The notes: a model not told the origin generated them from the sequence alone. Numbered from the stretch's first letter, positions 42,560 to 55,151 are shown. The stretch: DNA of 64,000 nt from Thalassia testudinum (GCA_037157565.1 JAZHRO010000036.1:131696001-131760000), one strand, 5' to 3'. A program made the numbers and translations.

Positions 42560-44108
42560 GTGGAAGGTAACCATTCATTGTCGATCGCGGATACCTTATT
42601 ACAGAAGGGAAGGGAGAGCTTGCAAATTGAAGCATCCCCCCTTGAGAATTGAAAAGATCCCCATATAACCTCAAGTCTTCATTCTTAAGTCATTGCTCCT
42701 TGTCGATGTAGCTCCCTTCACTAGAGAACAAGGAAATGGAGTTCCTACTTTGTCTAACTTTGGTGGCCGTGGAGAAAAACTTGGTATTGCGATCCGTAAG
42801 CTTCAACCAATCCACCATGCTCCGTTAGGCCCAATACTCCTTACGTCGGAGCATACTAAGTTGCGCTCTGACTCACCCTTCCTCAGTTTGTACCTCCTAT
42901 TGCAAGGGTCAACTTGAAGTTTCTCATGGATGTCTTTCAAAAGTCTACTTAAATCCTCCATGCATCAAACCATATTGTTGTCTTCCTTCTCCTATGACTT
43001 TAGTGGCACCTTGACACGCTTAAGCTTGCAAATGCACCGATAGAGGGGATTTCCTTCATCCTCCCCAACCCATGCCTTTCTCACTGTTTCCTTAACGGTG
43101 GGCCTCTTCACTCAATAGTTAAGGAATCGAAATGGCTTCCTCCTTCTATGTAGTTGGGCAAGTTAGAGTATCATGACCTCATGGTCATTGAAGTCGGACG
43201 AGTGGTAGTTGATTGAGGTCGAGGGAAAGAGGTCTACCCATTACAGGTTGGCCAAATGCCTATCCAATCTCGAGGCAATGTATCACTCCCCAATGGCCAT
43301 ATTGGACTGAGAAAGGGGGTTCCTGGTAGAGGTTAGTTCTAGAATACTGTAATCCTCAATGCATTCATTGAATTCTCACAAGCTTCCCTTTCATGTGGAA
43401 GCTCCACTCACCCTTTCTTAGTGAAGCCTGGTGTTGTTGAAGTCATCAAGAATGATCCATGGTCTGCCATCCATGGCTGCTTGTTGTTGAAGAGAAGACC
43501 AAAGCTCCCTACTTTGGTCCCTATCATTATGAGCATAAACAAACGTTATATAGAAGGACAACCCCTAGAGTTGGAGGCATGCAAGTGGACTGCCTGATCC
43601 AAGGCCATTATCTTGGAGTGGCTCTAGGAGCTAGAGTTCCAAACCACCATCACTCTAGCATAGGGTGCAAGTACCAAATTGTAAGTGAAATTCCAACTGC
43701 AGGGCATTCTTCGAGAGATTCTCTCCCATCCAGCTGAAGTAAGTCTGGTTTCCAAGAGACATGCAACTTGGACATCATCAGATCAAAGGACCTTGAAGAC
43801 CTCCTTCAACTTCCTCGAAGCGTTGGGCCCTTGAGTATTCCATGCTCCTAGTGAAATTGGGCAAATGAGGTGGCATCCTTGGATTCCCAGTTACACCTGC
43901 TTCAGAGGAACCTCCATTCTTCTTTTACTATTCTTCTTCTTGGGTTGCTTCCACTCTCCCTCTATCCCTATTTTGAGCATTTTCAAACATTCCTCGAATG
44001 TTTTGAATCCATTTCCTCCTCCAGATGCACTAGAATCAGAGGCCCTTTCATTGAGGTGCATGAACCCCTACCACCATTCCCAAAAATAGTTGGTGGAGCA
44101 TTGAGGTT
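42560..44108 (-). pseudogene. L1-type LINE, ORF2 endonuclease and ORF1/ORF2 junction
   Basis: This is the continuation of the LINE on the other side of element C; its first five bases (GTGGA) are the duplicated target. Minus-strand sequence near 43855 (ISLGAWNTQGPN, ETRL) matches the start of the L1 apurinic-type endonuclease, and PWIILDDFN near 43470 matches its PWLVLGDFN core. The frame is broken repeatedly. Upstream, toward 44108, lies the end of ORF1, which resumes at 46927 beyond solo LTR D. Confidence 0.75.
44104..44108. repeat. Target site duplication of solo LTR D, left (AGGTT)
   Basis: AGGTT before the LTR is repeated at 46922-46926 after it. Confidence 0.85.
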
Positions 44109-46921
44109 TGAAATGATCCTTTCCAAGGACCGTTCGGAGTTTTTCTGGAAAGTTAAGGGTGTGAACGCAATTTTTGAACCATTGAGTTTGGGTGTGTGGA
44201 CCTTGTGGGAACAAGAGAGGTTAGCGGGGGAATTTCTGCAATTTTATCCCTCTCTCCTCTCCCTCACCACACTCACCCACGCACACACACACACACTTCC
44301 CTCTCCCTCACCAAAACCCTAACCCACTCCCTCTACTTAAACCCCACGCCACCCCTCTCCACCATCACACCCTCACCACCCCCTCCACCTACTTCCTTTG
44401 TCTGCCGGTGAACATCAACAGCCTTCCGACTTCGCTTGTAGCCGCGCATGGAGGAGAGGAGCTCGTGAGAGGAGGAGAAGGAGAAAGGGAGAGAGTGTAA
44501 GCGAGGAAGAGGGAAGGCGTGGAAGGGAGAAGAGAGAGCTCGAGGGAGCTCAAGCATGCACCACCAGAGGAGCTCGAGCAGGAGAGATCGCACGTGGGGG
44601 AGCTGCGGTTGCAGTCTCGAGGAGCTCGAAGGTGCAAGGACCTCTGAGGAGTCCGGGGGTGAGAGATGGAGGAGGCACGGCCGGAGTGCAGCCGTGGGAG
44701 CTCGAGAAGGAGCTTGTGGGAGAGAGGATGCCGAAGGAGGGTTCTTGACCTCCTGTAGTTGCTGGAGTCGCTGCGGGTGGAGCTCGTGAGAAGTAGGACC
44801 ACACGAGGAAGTTTCTACGTACTAGACTTTTTCAGTATTAGATGTCTGGAGCAGCAGCGAACGTCCAGAGCTGAAGTCGGATGTCTGAAAATTTGCAGAG
44901 TATCGAGGTATGAGTCCTGTACGCTCATGCATGCTCGTATGTAAAGTACGTAACATTGTGCTGTAGTGGTTTTAAACCTGTAAACGCATGCGTAGGTATA
45001 GGTCTTGGAAAGGTGTCCAAGCATGCTCTTCGAGGTGCTTTAGGATGTTTGGACATCTCCACAGATGTTTGATAGTCATATCGGACGTCTGGACGAACCG
45101 ATAGACATCTGGAAAGACCCAGGATGACTGTAAAGGGGTTCTAGACATCCGCAAGCTATGCAGGAACACAAGATGAGTTGCTGACGTCGTTTAAGACGTC
45201 TGGGCTTAGTTTCAGACCTCTGATTTCAGCCTGTATGCACGTTTTTGACTCGTTCGGGGCCCAAATGAAGTCGTATTTACATAAACGAAGTATCATTTTT
45301 TTCTGCTCGAGTTTCTCTACATGTTAGTGTCAATTATATACTCTTTGAAACTTGTTTGATGTAACTTGGTCACTGGTATAGGTTTCCATCCTGTAGCATA
45401 TTCGAGGCCTGCGGAGACGACTGAATCTACGTTTCAGGCCCCCATTCCACCCGTGAATCCTGGTAGAGCGGTTTACTTTAATATTAGGATTTAAATAAAT
45501 GAAGTGCATGTTTAGAATAACTTGATTGAACCCTAAGATGTGAAATGAACCCTAGGGCAGAAGCAAATGAACATTGCTTGAGCTACACTGTTTACTTTGA
45601 GATACTTGTTAAATCCTAATTGCTAGAAATTGTATAGATACATGATGTAATACTTCTTCAGTTGTAAAAACACGAGCTACGTGTTATATGAATGAGAATC
45701 GGAATGTGAACAATGAGATATGCATGTTGACAAACTAAATGAAATGAATACAGTGCATGAACCCTATGGGGAGCTAGGAGAAGAACTCCTGTATACGGAA
45801 AGAATCTCATATGTAGACGAGAAGTGAGCTAGTCCTTGTATACGCGGTACCAAGGAGAGCAGCTATCCTTTTAGTGTAGAGGGGAGCTAGCCACCCCTTG
45901 GGTTGATACTCGGGGTTAGGGCTAGTCACTCTACACCGACTCCTATTCGGCCCTCGCGTACGTGGTATCGAGGTGTGCTACTTAGTGTAGGGAGGGAGCT
46001 ATCCACCCCACGAGGCCCAGGGTTAGGACTAGCTACCCTACACTGACTCTTGTTAGGCTCACTAGGCAAACCGGGATAGTCAGATGAGGGTATGCGGACT
46101 GTGGAGGGGCAAGACCCCTATTCTTAGAGGGAAAAGCCCTGTGCTGTACTTTTAGGTGTACCCGTTAGCGAAAATGATTGACAGCGTGCCAGTACGGAGT
46201 AGCTACCTATGCACTTATCACGTGTGCCGTATTCATTGCTACGTCACAATCGTGACCTCGGGGTGGTAGACCGGGTGTAGAACAACCATGGGGGCTCTCT
46301 CGGCCAGGAGAGCACCACGTGTACATCCTACATTACGGGAAAAACTGCAATCAAGATCGTTCCCTTGAGGAACAGGCAAGATCAAGAAATGAATGGATCT
46401 TTAAGAGAATAAACAAAGCAAAACCACTTAGTTGAGCTAAATGGAAATGAATAATTAATTAGTTTCTTGTCTTATGTTAATTGCATGTAAATGGCTTAAC
46501 CACCACTCTACTCAGCATTAGTTGACCACAGATTTTATAACCTTGTTCAGGTCAGGGAGTTGAGCAGCCAGCACCACCAGCTACAGAGGGAGCTTGGCCC
46601 CATTGAGCCTAGTCAAAGCAGTTGTCACCTTTTTGTTTCCGAGCTTTCTGTTGTAGTATTAAGTACTCTAGCATGTATTACTATTTTTGTTATATTTTTG
46701 TTCTACTTTCTGCTGTTGTAGTTGTGATGGCATGTAATATTGTGAGATATTTTATTCTGTTTCCTTTACTGTCTCTTAGTTATTTCTGTTTAGTTACATT
46801 GCATGTGTGGTTGTGGAATATCTTCTACTTTTGGTTATTTCTCATTAGACGACTAGATCTTACGATTAGTCGAGGCGAGCTGATCTTGGGTTCGGTAGGG
46901 ATCTAGGATCGGGTTGTGATA
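44109..46921 (+). repeat. Solo Tekay-type LTR D (2,813 bp)
   Basis: It starts TGAAATGATCC (8 of 11 bases match TGTAACGACCC) and ends GGGTTGTGATA, a decayed form of GGGTCGTGACA. It is flanked by AGGTT duplications and has no internal element sequence, so it is a solo LTR left by recombination between two LTRs. The last 1.5 kb aligns with LTR A block by block. A weak TATA-like CTACTTAAAC lies near 44333. Cluster II centres are 44843, 44862 and 44882, with GAG|GTATGA at 44907/44908. The promoter-side cluster is no longer recognisable. Confidence 0.85.
45042..45221 (+). repeat. Six-unit 20-bp GACGTC array plus pair, LTR D
   Basis: Centres are 45046, 45066, 45086, 45106, 45126 (weak) and 45146, then 51 bp to 45197 and 20 bp to 45217. 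The donor position reads ACAAG|ATGAGT (45171/45172), the only one in the family with GT lost. Confidence 0.78.
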
Positions 46922-47990
46922 AGGTTAAATGCCATATTACTCGAATTGGCTTGCACTGAATGCATGGGTTCCATAAATGTAAGCCCCAATGATGGCTGCA
47001 TAAAAATTTTCGAGGGATGATCCACCTTCCCAAAAAGAGAAGGGTTGTCTCCATGGCAATAACTTCCCATGCATGGATTACATAGCTGGAGGGACATAAC
47101 GTCCACCATCCTTCCGCCTTCCACTTCAATGGGCACATCCCCTACTCCAATTGCCACCTCAACAGATGCTTCCACTCCCCTCGCTGACGATGCCACACCT
47201 TCTCTCACCAAAGAGTCCCTTAGCCACACCTCTTCCCATCCCTCCTCCAGAGCTCAAGGGCAAGAGTGAAGGGAATGGCCAAAAACAAAGCATGAATGAC
47301 ATTGAGGTAGAAGCCAATCAAAGGGGATTTTTACCATGCCATAAGATCCATCAGGCATCATAACTTACCTCCGAGGGAGTAGAGTAGGAACTAGAGATTT
47401 CCACACATACCCTAACATGATCAACCATACTTTGGGAAATGATTTGTTTGTCTCTTCTCAGCGGCTTCCCCACAACACTCAAGAATTTGGCTAAGGCCTT
47501 CCTTGATTTGAGATGTCGTGGGAAATCCAAGAACCTCATCCACATTGGGACTTCAGAGGGTTCTGATCTTGAAAGTTCCACATTAGGCCTTCGCTACTTG
47601 ACAATGAGCTAAGCTCCTAAGAGGAGCCAAGGCCCCTTTTGTAAAGTAGTTGCACAATCCCCTTTGGAGCTAAACTTCACAATGAATATCCCATTCTCCC
47701 TTGAGTGAAGGAGGAAGGAGCCTTAAGTCTCCAAAAGTTAGAAATGAAGATTACCCAAAGAATGAATTAGGTTATCATTCTCCCATCTTCGCAACCCTTC
47801 CTCGACACCTTCTGAATCTAGGAGCACAGGTTTTAGACCTCCAGTGGACAATAGACCAACGCGTTGTCTAGAAGAGAGACGTTGTCCATGGTCCCTAAGG
47901 GGTGTCCTTAGTGTTTGATATCACGAGGCTATCCTTTACCAAATTTAGGTTTCCATTGCATTGGAGTGAAAAGAGGCTAGGGCAAATTAT
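46922..47990 (-). pseudogene. L1-type LINE ORF1 fragment, DUF4283-like
   Basis: Minus-strand sequence at 47581-47351 (VPMWMRFLDFPRHLKSRKALAKFLSVVGKPLRRDKQ, followed by VRVCVEI) fits the DUF4283-type domain of plant L1 ORF1, a nucleic-acid-binding protein that packages LINE RNA. A further open stretch runs 47229-46927 to the solo LTR. Frames are broken between these blocks. The LINE 5' end near 47990 is approximate. Confidence 0.7.
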
Positions 47991-48184
47991 ATATGAAACG
48001 CTTGCTGATTTTTGTGTCTTGTTCGTTATTTGTTGGGGAAATTAATGGCATAGCCACATAGCTCTCACTCTTACAAGAAGGGCAGTAGATCTCAATGACG
48101 GTGTGGTTTCCTTTCCTTCCTTTTATCTCCTCTATGCATTAATTAGGACCTTCAATCTGGGCAAGCTCGGACTTTCAATAATCG
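47991..48184. other. Short unassigned sequence between LINE and hAT element
   Basis: It may belong to the LINE 5' region. I see no further feature. Confidence 0.3.
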
Positions 48185-48192
48185 CTCTTCTC
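48185..48192. repeat. Target site duplication of hAT element, left (CTCTTCTC)
   Basis: The 8-bp CTCTTCTC is repeated exactly at 49420-49427. Eight bases is the hAT superfamily duplication length. Confidence 0.9.
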
Positions 48193-49419
48193 TAGACCTG
48201 GCCATGGGCTAATGGCCCCATTGACTTGACCCGCTTGACTTGCAAAATGGGTGGGTTTGGGCTTCGATTTTTTTATCATGACTTGACCTAACATGACCCT
48301 CTAACTAGCATGATTTCAAATGGGTAGGCTTTGGTCTCCAATTTACAACCGACTCGACCCAACCTAGCCTGCAAATCATTAATATTTAAAATCAAGAATT
48401 CCAACAATCTTATGTTAGAACTCTAATAATCCTAATACCATCCATTAGATACCAAATTTTCTATCTATTTAACCATTGTTTGATTTCCTCAAAAGCTCCA
48501 CCCCTCTCCAAGTACCATACGTAAAGTCTGACAACAACCATCTAACATTATGAGCCATCTCTTTAACTTGAGATACGAGAATCATCTACACCAACTACCA
48601 CCATTCAACTTTGCCTATTGTTGCTGCTGTCCATCGTCTCAAACTCTTAAAGGCTTCCAAAGTCCCCGTTGCCTATTCCTTCACCTCTATCTTATCTTGC
48701 CAATGTTGCCAAGCATTGCAATTTATTCCTAACTGGTCAAAACAAGATTGACTCCTCCAGTATTTGGCATGGAAGTATGAGAACTTCACCTCCTCCACCA
48801 TCTATCCTTTAGCTTATTTGTTTTTCAATCATGAATCAAGGACCTTTAGTATAATTGCACAAGCATGTTCAATCAAGAGGAAACATGGAACAATATACTT
48901 GATAGTTAACATAGTACAGAGTAATAGATTGGAAGTTATTAATGGGGATTAAGGATTGAATTGCTAGTTCAATAACAAAGGATTACTTATATCCTTCCTA
49001 AATTCCATATGATTTATAAATATTCTAGGATGTATTTTCATAGAGGATTAATACTTTAGAAACTTAAGTAGTTTATTTTTTATGTGAATGATGAACCTTC
49101 GTGACTTTTATGACATTTTAACCAAATTAGATTTGATTTTTTTTGTTCCTTCCACTTATGGCATTTTTTTAACATGATTATGTTTATATTTTCTATCATT
49201 TGTATTGTATCTTTATCTAATTTTATATTTAAAATTTTAAAATACTTTATATTTGACTCATAGATCTACCCAGACCCAACTTAGCACTTGAAAATGAGGT
49301 TGAGGCTAAGTTTTTAGATCAATTGGTCAACCCAACTAGAATTTACACTAATATTTTTAAAAGTTCAATCTAATTAACTTGATTCACGACCCACCTGACC
49401 GGACTCATTATGAGGTCTA
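48193..49419. mobile_element. Non-autonomous hAT element (1,227 bp)
   Basis: Termini are TAGACCTGGCC at the left and the inverse of TAGACCTCAT at the right: a 7-bp perfect terminal inverted repeat TAGACCT, with imperfect similarity beyond. Exact 8-bp duplications flank it. Both ends are rich in GACCC/GGGTC-type words, common in plant hAT ends. The interior is AT-rich with no transposase-like frame; the longest open stretches (about 60 codons) have no recognisable domain. It would need a transposase supplied in trans. Confidence 0.85.
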
Positions 49420-49427
49420 CTCTTCTC

Positions 49428-52124
49428 TAATGACCTAATACAAGTATAGGAATGCACTCATATACGTGGACTTACCTTCTATTTTGGTCGTATTCAATTT
49501 TTGTTCTTCTACTTTTAATTTTTAGGGGCTTCTCTGTTATGAATTAATTGCAATTTAACTTTTTCTTTTCTATTTAACGAAAAAGAACTCTTTGCATCTC
49601 CTTAGTGCTTTACGGATTGGCGGAGCGTTACTTCAATTGTAAATTCGTTAATGCTTATGGAAGTGGGAGGTTTACTCGTGCCCATCATTGTCAATTAGCA
49701 ATAAATATTGTCACGTAGGAATCTCGAAGCATTGTAAAATAGACAATCTTTATAAGGTGGAACGGATATTATATCTGAGGGCCATATCCTTCACATCATG
49801 GTCCTCTTTCGTTGGCAAGTGGTTGTCAGCATCTTAAGTTGGACGAATGGATGCGTTCCTTTCAAGGGGAATTAAAACAAGTCAGTCATAGTGGACCTTA
49901 TGCTTCCTGCCTCCAACTTTACATTAAAACGACAGGAAAGCCTTTAATGCTGCCCACTTCACTCCATTGACCTTTGCAAACAGGTCATGGCCAGGAATTT
50001 ACGTTGGAGATAAAATTAAAAGAAATTTCTGTTTATGATGAGAGCTTAGTTGTTATCAATTAAAAGAAATTTTAGTTGGAGATAGAGGGTGGAGCAATAT
50101 TAGAAAACTAATTCAAATTAAATATTATCATGTATAACTTTTAAAGAAATTAAAATTTAGGAGACATCTGCTGTGAGCTGCCTCCCACAGCTCCACCTCT
50201 GTTTCTAAGACTTGTCTACCGCATAAAAAATATTTGCTCTTTGAGGTTTGTAGCTTCTCTGTGGATTTGAGGTTTCCTCACATCTATATGGCAGGTGAGA
50301 GACATTATACCTTGAGGATTTTAGAGCTATTTCTATTTGATTTTGATACATATTTTTATTTTCTAGTTACTTGAATCGAAATCGAATTGGTTCTTCAAGG
50401 TAACCAACTTTTTTGATTCGAATCAAGGTGAACTGATTTGGTCAAGCTCCCTTTGACAAGAGATAATTTATGGGTGAGAAAAGCAAGTAATTTATTAAAA
50501 AAAATACATTACCACTGAAGAGGTAGATAAAACAAGCAACTACCTATTATAAAACAATCATTTAACATTAATCCAGATCTTCCCCATTTCCCCCCCTTCC
50601 CAACCCCTTTTACAACCTATGCACCCACCATAAGAACCTCTTCTTAATTCCCTATTCCCCCCTTCCCAGCTCCTTCGACAACCTTAACATCCACCACAAG
50701 ATCCTCTTCTTCCCACTTCCCCATTCCCAACCCCTTCCAGAGCCACGACATCCACCACCTAAACCGCTAATCTTGTCCAACTCACTACAACCCCCTACTC
50801 AACCCCATCAACATCACACATAGTCCTTGATGGACCTATAGAACCCCCATTCGCTCCTTTAACCCCCTTGTCATTTGTCTAGTAACCCAATAATTTTACC
50901 CTATCATTTGTCTTGAACCCTCTTGTCATTTGTCTCGTATATTTCTTTTGATTAAGATAAGTGAGCACTTAATTTCCATAAATTGGACTACAATTTTAAA
51001 TCGTCATCATCATTATGAAAAGTAAACAACTCCATCATCTCTCTTTCATTAGACACATCCACATACCTACTATCCCTTGATTGAGGATTCTTGTACCTCG
51101 AAAAGATCACATTTCCTACATCCCACTCATTGACCTTCATCACATCTTCAACCATATCAAACTAGCATATCAAGTCTAAATCCATGCTTATAATCTCCTC
51201 TTTTCTTCCCATGTATTTCTCTCTTCATCATCAATTCATGTCCTTGAATTGTCCTCTACATCTAACGTGCATAGTATGTCATATCCACCATTATGACTAC
51301 ATGGTAAGGTGCGAGGTGTATCAAAAACAAATGCTTGTCAACAAAAAACAAGTAAAATGTATGCACCTTATGATTAATGCAAGCACTCCTAGTTGTAGAT
51401 TGAAGAGTCACGCAAACTTTATGGCATCAAGGATGAATGTACAAGGGTAGGGTTTAGATGTAGAGGAGATTGGGGCTTTAATGTGGAGCTGAAGATTAGG
51501 GATTTGAAGTGGAGATTGAGGTTAATGTTAGGGTTAAGATGGACATTTGGGTGTGGTTGAGGGTGGAAGATGTTAGGGTTTATGGAGATTAGGGTTTTTG
51601 ATCTAGAGGTAGGGTCAAGATTGGGGTTTAGAATTAGGGTGACAGTCGCAATGGAAATTAAAGCTTGGGATTAAGGCAATTAGGGCTTGAGGATGTGGTG
51701 GTGAAGATGTAGGTCATGCTTTAAGTGGATCTTAGGCTTAAGGCTTGGGGTTTTTCTCTATCAGGAATGATGGAGAGGGACATGGGAACAATGAGCACAT
51801 TAATTGCAGTAGTTGGTGTGTATGTGTGTTGGGATGGCGGGGGGGGGGAAAGGGGGGGGCTTAATGGCGCAAACCCAAGGGCTCTTCGAGGTCTTCCTCC
51901 AATCATCCTCTTCGTACCTCAAGATGAGTGTGTCCTATACAATCCTACTGATAAGCCCCAGCGCGATTTAGTACGTAATTGCAGTTAGCCCCACCTACAT
52001 CATTAATATAATGACAAGGGCATTTATGAGTAGTGATGCAAGTTTGTAGGATAATAGACGTAATACTAGTGTTTATGGAGGTATGGATGTGACTATGTGT
52101 GTTTCTAGGAGGATGGATTTAAAA
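49428..52124. other. AT-rich sequence without recognised genes
   Basis: It contains a C-rich imperfect repeat (50578-50760), a segment rich in TTAGGGTT-like words (about 51450-51650) and G-runs (51838-51858). Open frames at 51184-51450 and 51725-51988 have no recognisable domain. Confidence 0.4.
50578..50760 (+). repeat. Imperfect C-rich tandem repeat, about 65-70 bp units
   Basis: Three diverged copies of a unit with CCCCATTCCCAACCCCTT, then ACAACC, ACATCCACCACAAGA and CCTCTTCTT occur in succession. Confidence 0.6.
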
Positions 52125-52250
52125 CACTACAAAAAAATTGCCCTACACCAATAGTGTACCTACATTGACATCGAATATATGTTGCTATAGGTTTTGTTAT
52201 ACATTGCTAATGTTATGTCCTACACTGGTGGGCACCTTTAGGGGAAGAAA
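52125..52250 (+). mobile_element. CACTA-type transposon end (left terminus only)
   Basis: CACTACAAAAAAATTG at 52125 fits the CACTA superfamily terminal inverted repeat, and CCTACAC, ACATTG and TGTAC words recur in the next 110 bp like sub-terminal repeats. I cannot find a matching TTTTTTGTAGTG end before 54123. The element may be cut by the Athila insertion or its right end may be lost. Confidence 0.45.
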
Positions 52251-54123
52251 GCGATGGGGGCCAAATATGTATTTAGGTTCTTTACATTACTAACCCTACA
52301 CCTACTTGATCTCTTTCCTCCCCAACCTCTTTCCTTACTACCCAAGTCAACGCTACTCCTCTCTTATTTGCACCTTGTCGCTCAAGTCGATGCCCCTCCA
52401 ACTCCTACTCCAACAAAATAATATTGATTGATGCCCTAACACCTTCACTGAGTCGATGCTACTCCTCTCGCCTCAGAGTCATTGCCCCTAGTTGAGCTTC
52501 AAATCCTTGTCAACTCAGATTAGTTAAAGCTATCTTTCTCTCTATTTTTACTCTTGTCAGCAATCTTCGAAGGTGGAGAGATCTCTTGTAGGGTTTTGGA
52601 TCAATCTTTTACTCAGATCTGATCTCACTTAGATTTTCCCTTGTAAGGTTTTTGCAATCAGTACTCAAATAAATCCCTCTCTTTCTCAACCTCTCTCACT
52701 GTTCCATTGATCATATTCAACTCAATTAGATCTCTTCCACTTGACTTGATCTCTCTCACTCGAATTCTCTATATCAATCTCTCTCACTGTTCCTTCGATA
52801 AGATGTACGATCAATTAGATCTCTCGAACTTGATCTCTCTCATTCAAGCTCTCTCTCTCTCTCTCTATTGATGTATGTTTCTTTCCTTGATTAAATTTAG
52901 TCTAATTGATGATGCTTGATTATAGACTTTGGTAACTTAATTAGGTCTTTTCCTTTGTTTAGATATGTGTTCGATCAGATTTGATGAGATCGCAACTAAT
53001 TTAAACAAATATTTAACCAAGAACAATGACCAAGTATGTTTTGGTAATGAAGAAATATAGTAGTGGTGGTGGTAGTGAGGCAGAAGAGGGTATAGATTAC
53101 AGGAAATCAGCAACAGTAGTAGCAGCATGTGTAGGGAGAAATTTGTACTAACTAGTGATGGAAGGAAAGGAAAAGAAGTGCAAAGGAAAGCTTGCCTATA
53201 TTGAGCTGCAAAAGCAATAGACTAGAGATGAAAGGCAAAGGTTATATTTTTGATATCAAACTGGAAACCATACGACACGATAATATGAAGGTGTACTTAT
53301 GCATTTGAAAAGTAGGTTGGGCTTTGGGATATTCTTGTGAAGTTGAAATCCTGAATGCTTTTATATTTCTCAAATCTTTTTTCATTTCCTTTCTTGAAAG
53401 GAAATCTCTTTCAATTTCGTCCACAGTTGCTTCTTTAGTTAGTTCATCCATTTAAATAGGACCAATGGAGAGGCAAAAGAGAACAATAGCCTACTAATCA
53501 TCTTCACATGTAAAAGTCAGTTGGATACCTACGCAAGGAGTGACCATATCAGATTGTTTAGTCATACTGCCTACAAAAACTTGAAGTGACCAATGGACAA
53601 GTGCAATTAGGTGCAAGAACCAACATTTTCAAGAGCTCTAGGCGCATTGTTCTTTTTGCTTTCGATTATTGTGATTGGATTGCGCTTTCAAGAGAACCGA
53701 TTGGGGAAAAATCAATTTTGTCTGGTTGTTAGGGTAATGATGAAAAGGTTGATAAGAGTTGCTTGTTTCTACCTTCAATGTTATAAAAAAGGGATAACTA
53801 CCCTTGTATGTAATCTTCTAAAAAAGGATGGTGGTTTCTCTAAATGATTTACTTTATGCTAAATGTCATTCACAAATATTTTCATGAATGGGATACCTTT
53901 CTTGTTCTTGCCAAGTCAAATTAGACATCTTTTAGATCTTTATCTTTTTTTTGCATGATCGATACATGTTGGTAATAACAATTTTTTTGCTTCATAAGTA
54001 CTTCATCTAATAAGTTTATAGAAAGGAAATGCATTGGGAGAATTATTCAAGAGAATATATGCAGATTATTTAAGATTATGACAATGATTTGGTTGTCTAT
54101 TTCGTTTTGTAGCATGTGAGGGG
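52251..54123. other. AT-rich sequence without recognised genes
   Basis: It includes CT-rich sequence with a (CT)9 run at 52849-52866 and short frames (53242-53451 minus, 53611-53847 plus) with no recognisable domain. It could be the inside of the CACTA-type element. Confidence 0.35.
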
Positions 54124-54665
54124 TGATGTAAACACATTTACACTACTTAAGATGTCTATTTATGCATGTTCTTAAGCATAGGATTGCATTGCATGCTATA
54201 AATATTGCATAACATGCATCATCTTGCATTTAGAGTAGTTTGAATAAAATGGAGGTTAATTGTCTCCTTTTATGTGCTTGGACAGAGAAAACTTTTTATC
54301 GGGGCCTCGGATCGAAAATCCAATAGTACAGATGTGATCAGGGCGACGATTGGAGTTCAATGACTCCAGATCACCCTAATCAGGCATCTATAGCATCAGA
54401 TAGTGACTGGGGAACCCTAGAAGATCAAGGGCCAAGATGGTGTAAATTTGCACTTCAAATGACAAATCCAATCGCATGGATGGATTTGGATCGACGATCG
54501 CAGCCTAACGATGCGAAAATTGACTCAATTCGATAATCGTGGCACCATCTACATCATCTAAAAGATGGACGGCCAAGATGACGCCACGTGGTGCCATCTC
54601 AGCCGTCCAATCGGCCCTCAAGCACCGCCACACCTTCTCTTCTTCAATCAGAGCACCGCTTCTGG

Positions 54666-54689
54666 GCCGTTGGATCTTGATCCAACGGC
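54666..54689. other. 11-bp perfect hairpin in LTR 2
   Basis: GCCGTTGGATC and GATCCAACGGC are separated by TT. Related words (CCGTCCAATCG at about 54603, GTCCAATC/GATTGGAC at about 54957-54976) recur around it. Confidence 0.8.
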
Positions 54690-55060
54690 TGTGGATGCAC
54701 ACGCTTGAAAACGTCCGCGTGACCATTTGGATGACGCAGCGCAGCGGTTCAGCACCTTATCGTGAGGCACTGGCGCGGGTTCGAGTCGCAGCGAGTGGGA
54801 TTTGGAGCGGGGGCATGCCTTCAATCGACCGTCAGATCGCGATCTAATGGCCGCATGCGCTCGATAGCGCCGATGCGCTATTGCACTCCCACGCCTTACG
54901 CAGGATTGTACGCTGGCGGACGCGCGTTGAGGAGCGGGGAAGGCACATCTTAAGCTGTCCAATCTCGCGATTGGACGGTTGAGATTCAGCGAACGTGAGT
55001 GTGTGTTGAGCTTGCGAGAAAGTGAGCAGCCGCATGGGCAGCGCCTACTACGCCCACGAT

Positions 55061-55099
55061 GGGGCTTTAGCGACGATTTTATCCGTCACTAAAGACCCC
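55061..55099. other. TTTAGCGACG/CGTCACTAAAG inverted repeat
   Basis: GGGGCTTTAGCGACG is followed after 8 bases by CGTCACTAAAGACCCC, an almost perfect inverted repeat ending about 50 bp before the TATA box. The words resemble sub-terminal repeats of plant CACTA elements. Confidence 0.7.
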
Positions 55100-55151
55100 T
55101 TATTTAATGTTTTGAGATTTAAATGACCAAATTGCCCTCACTCCTTGCAAC

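Noticed and set aside
51450..51650. Interstitial telomere repeats (TTTAGGG)
   Set aside because: TTAGGGTT-like words are scattered at irregular spacing with no tandem TTTAGGG run.
53242..53847. Possible small host genes (two frames of 69 and 78 codons)
   Set aside because: No recognisable domain, promoter or splice structure; the AT-rich context makes such frames common.
54539..54962. Overlapping frames of about 100 codons on both strands
   Set aside because: They sit in the U3 of the Athila LTR, which is GC-rich and full of palindromes; no domain.
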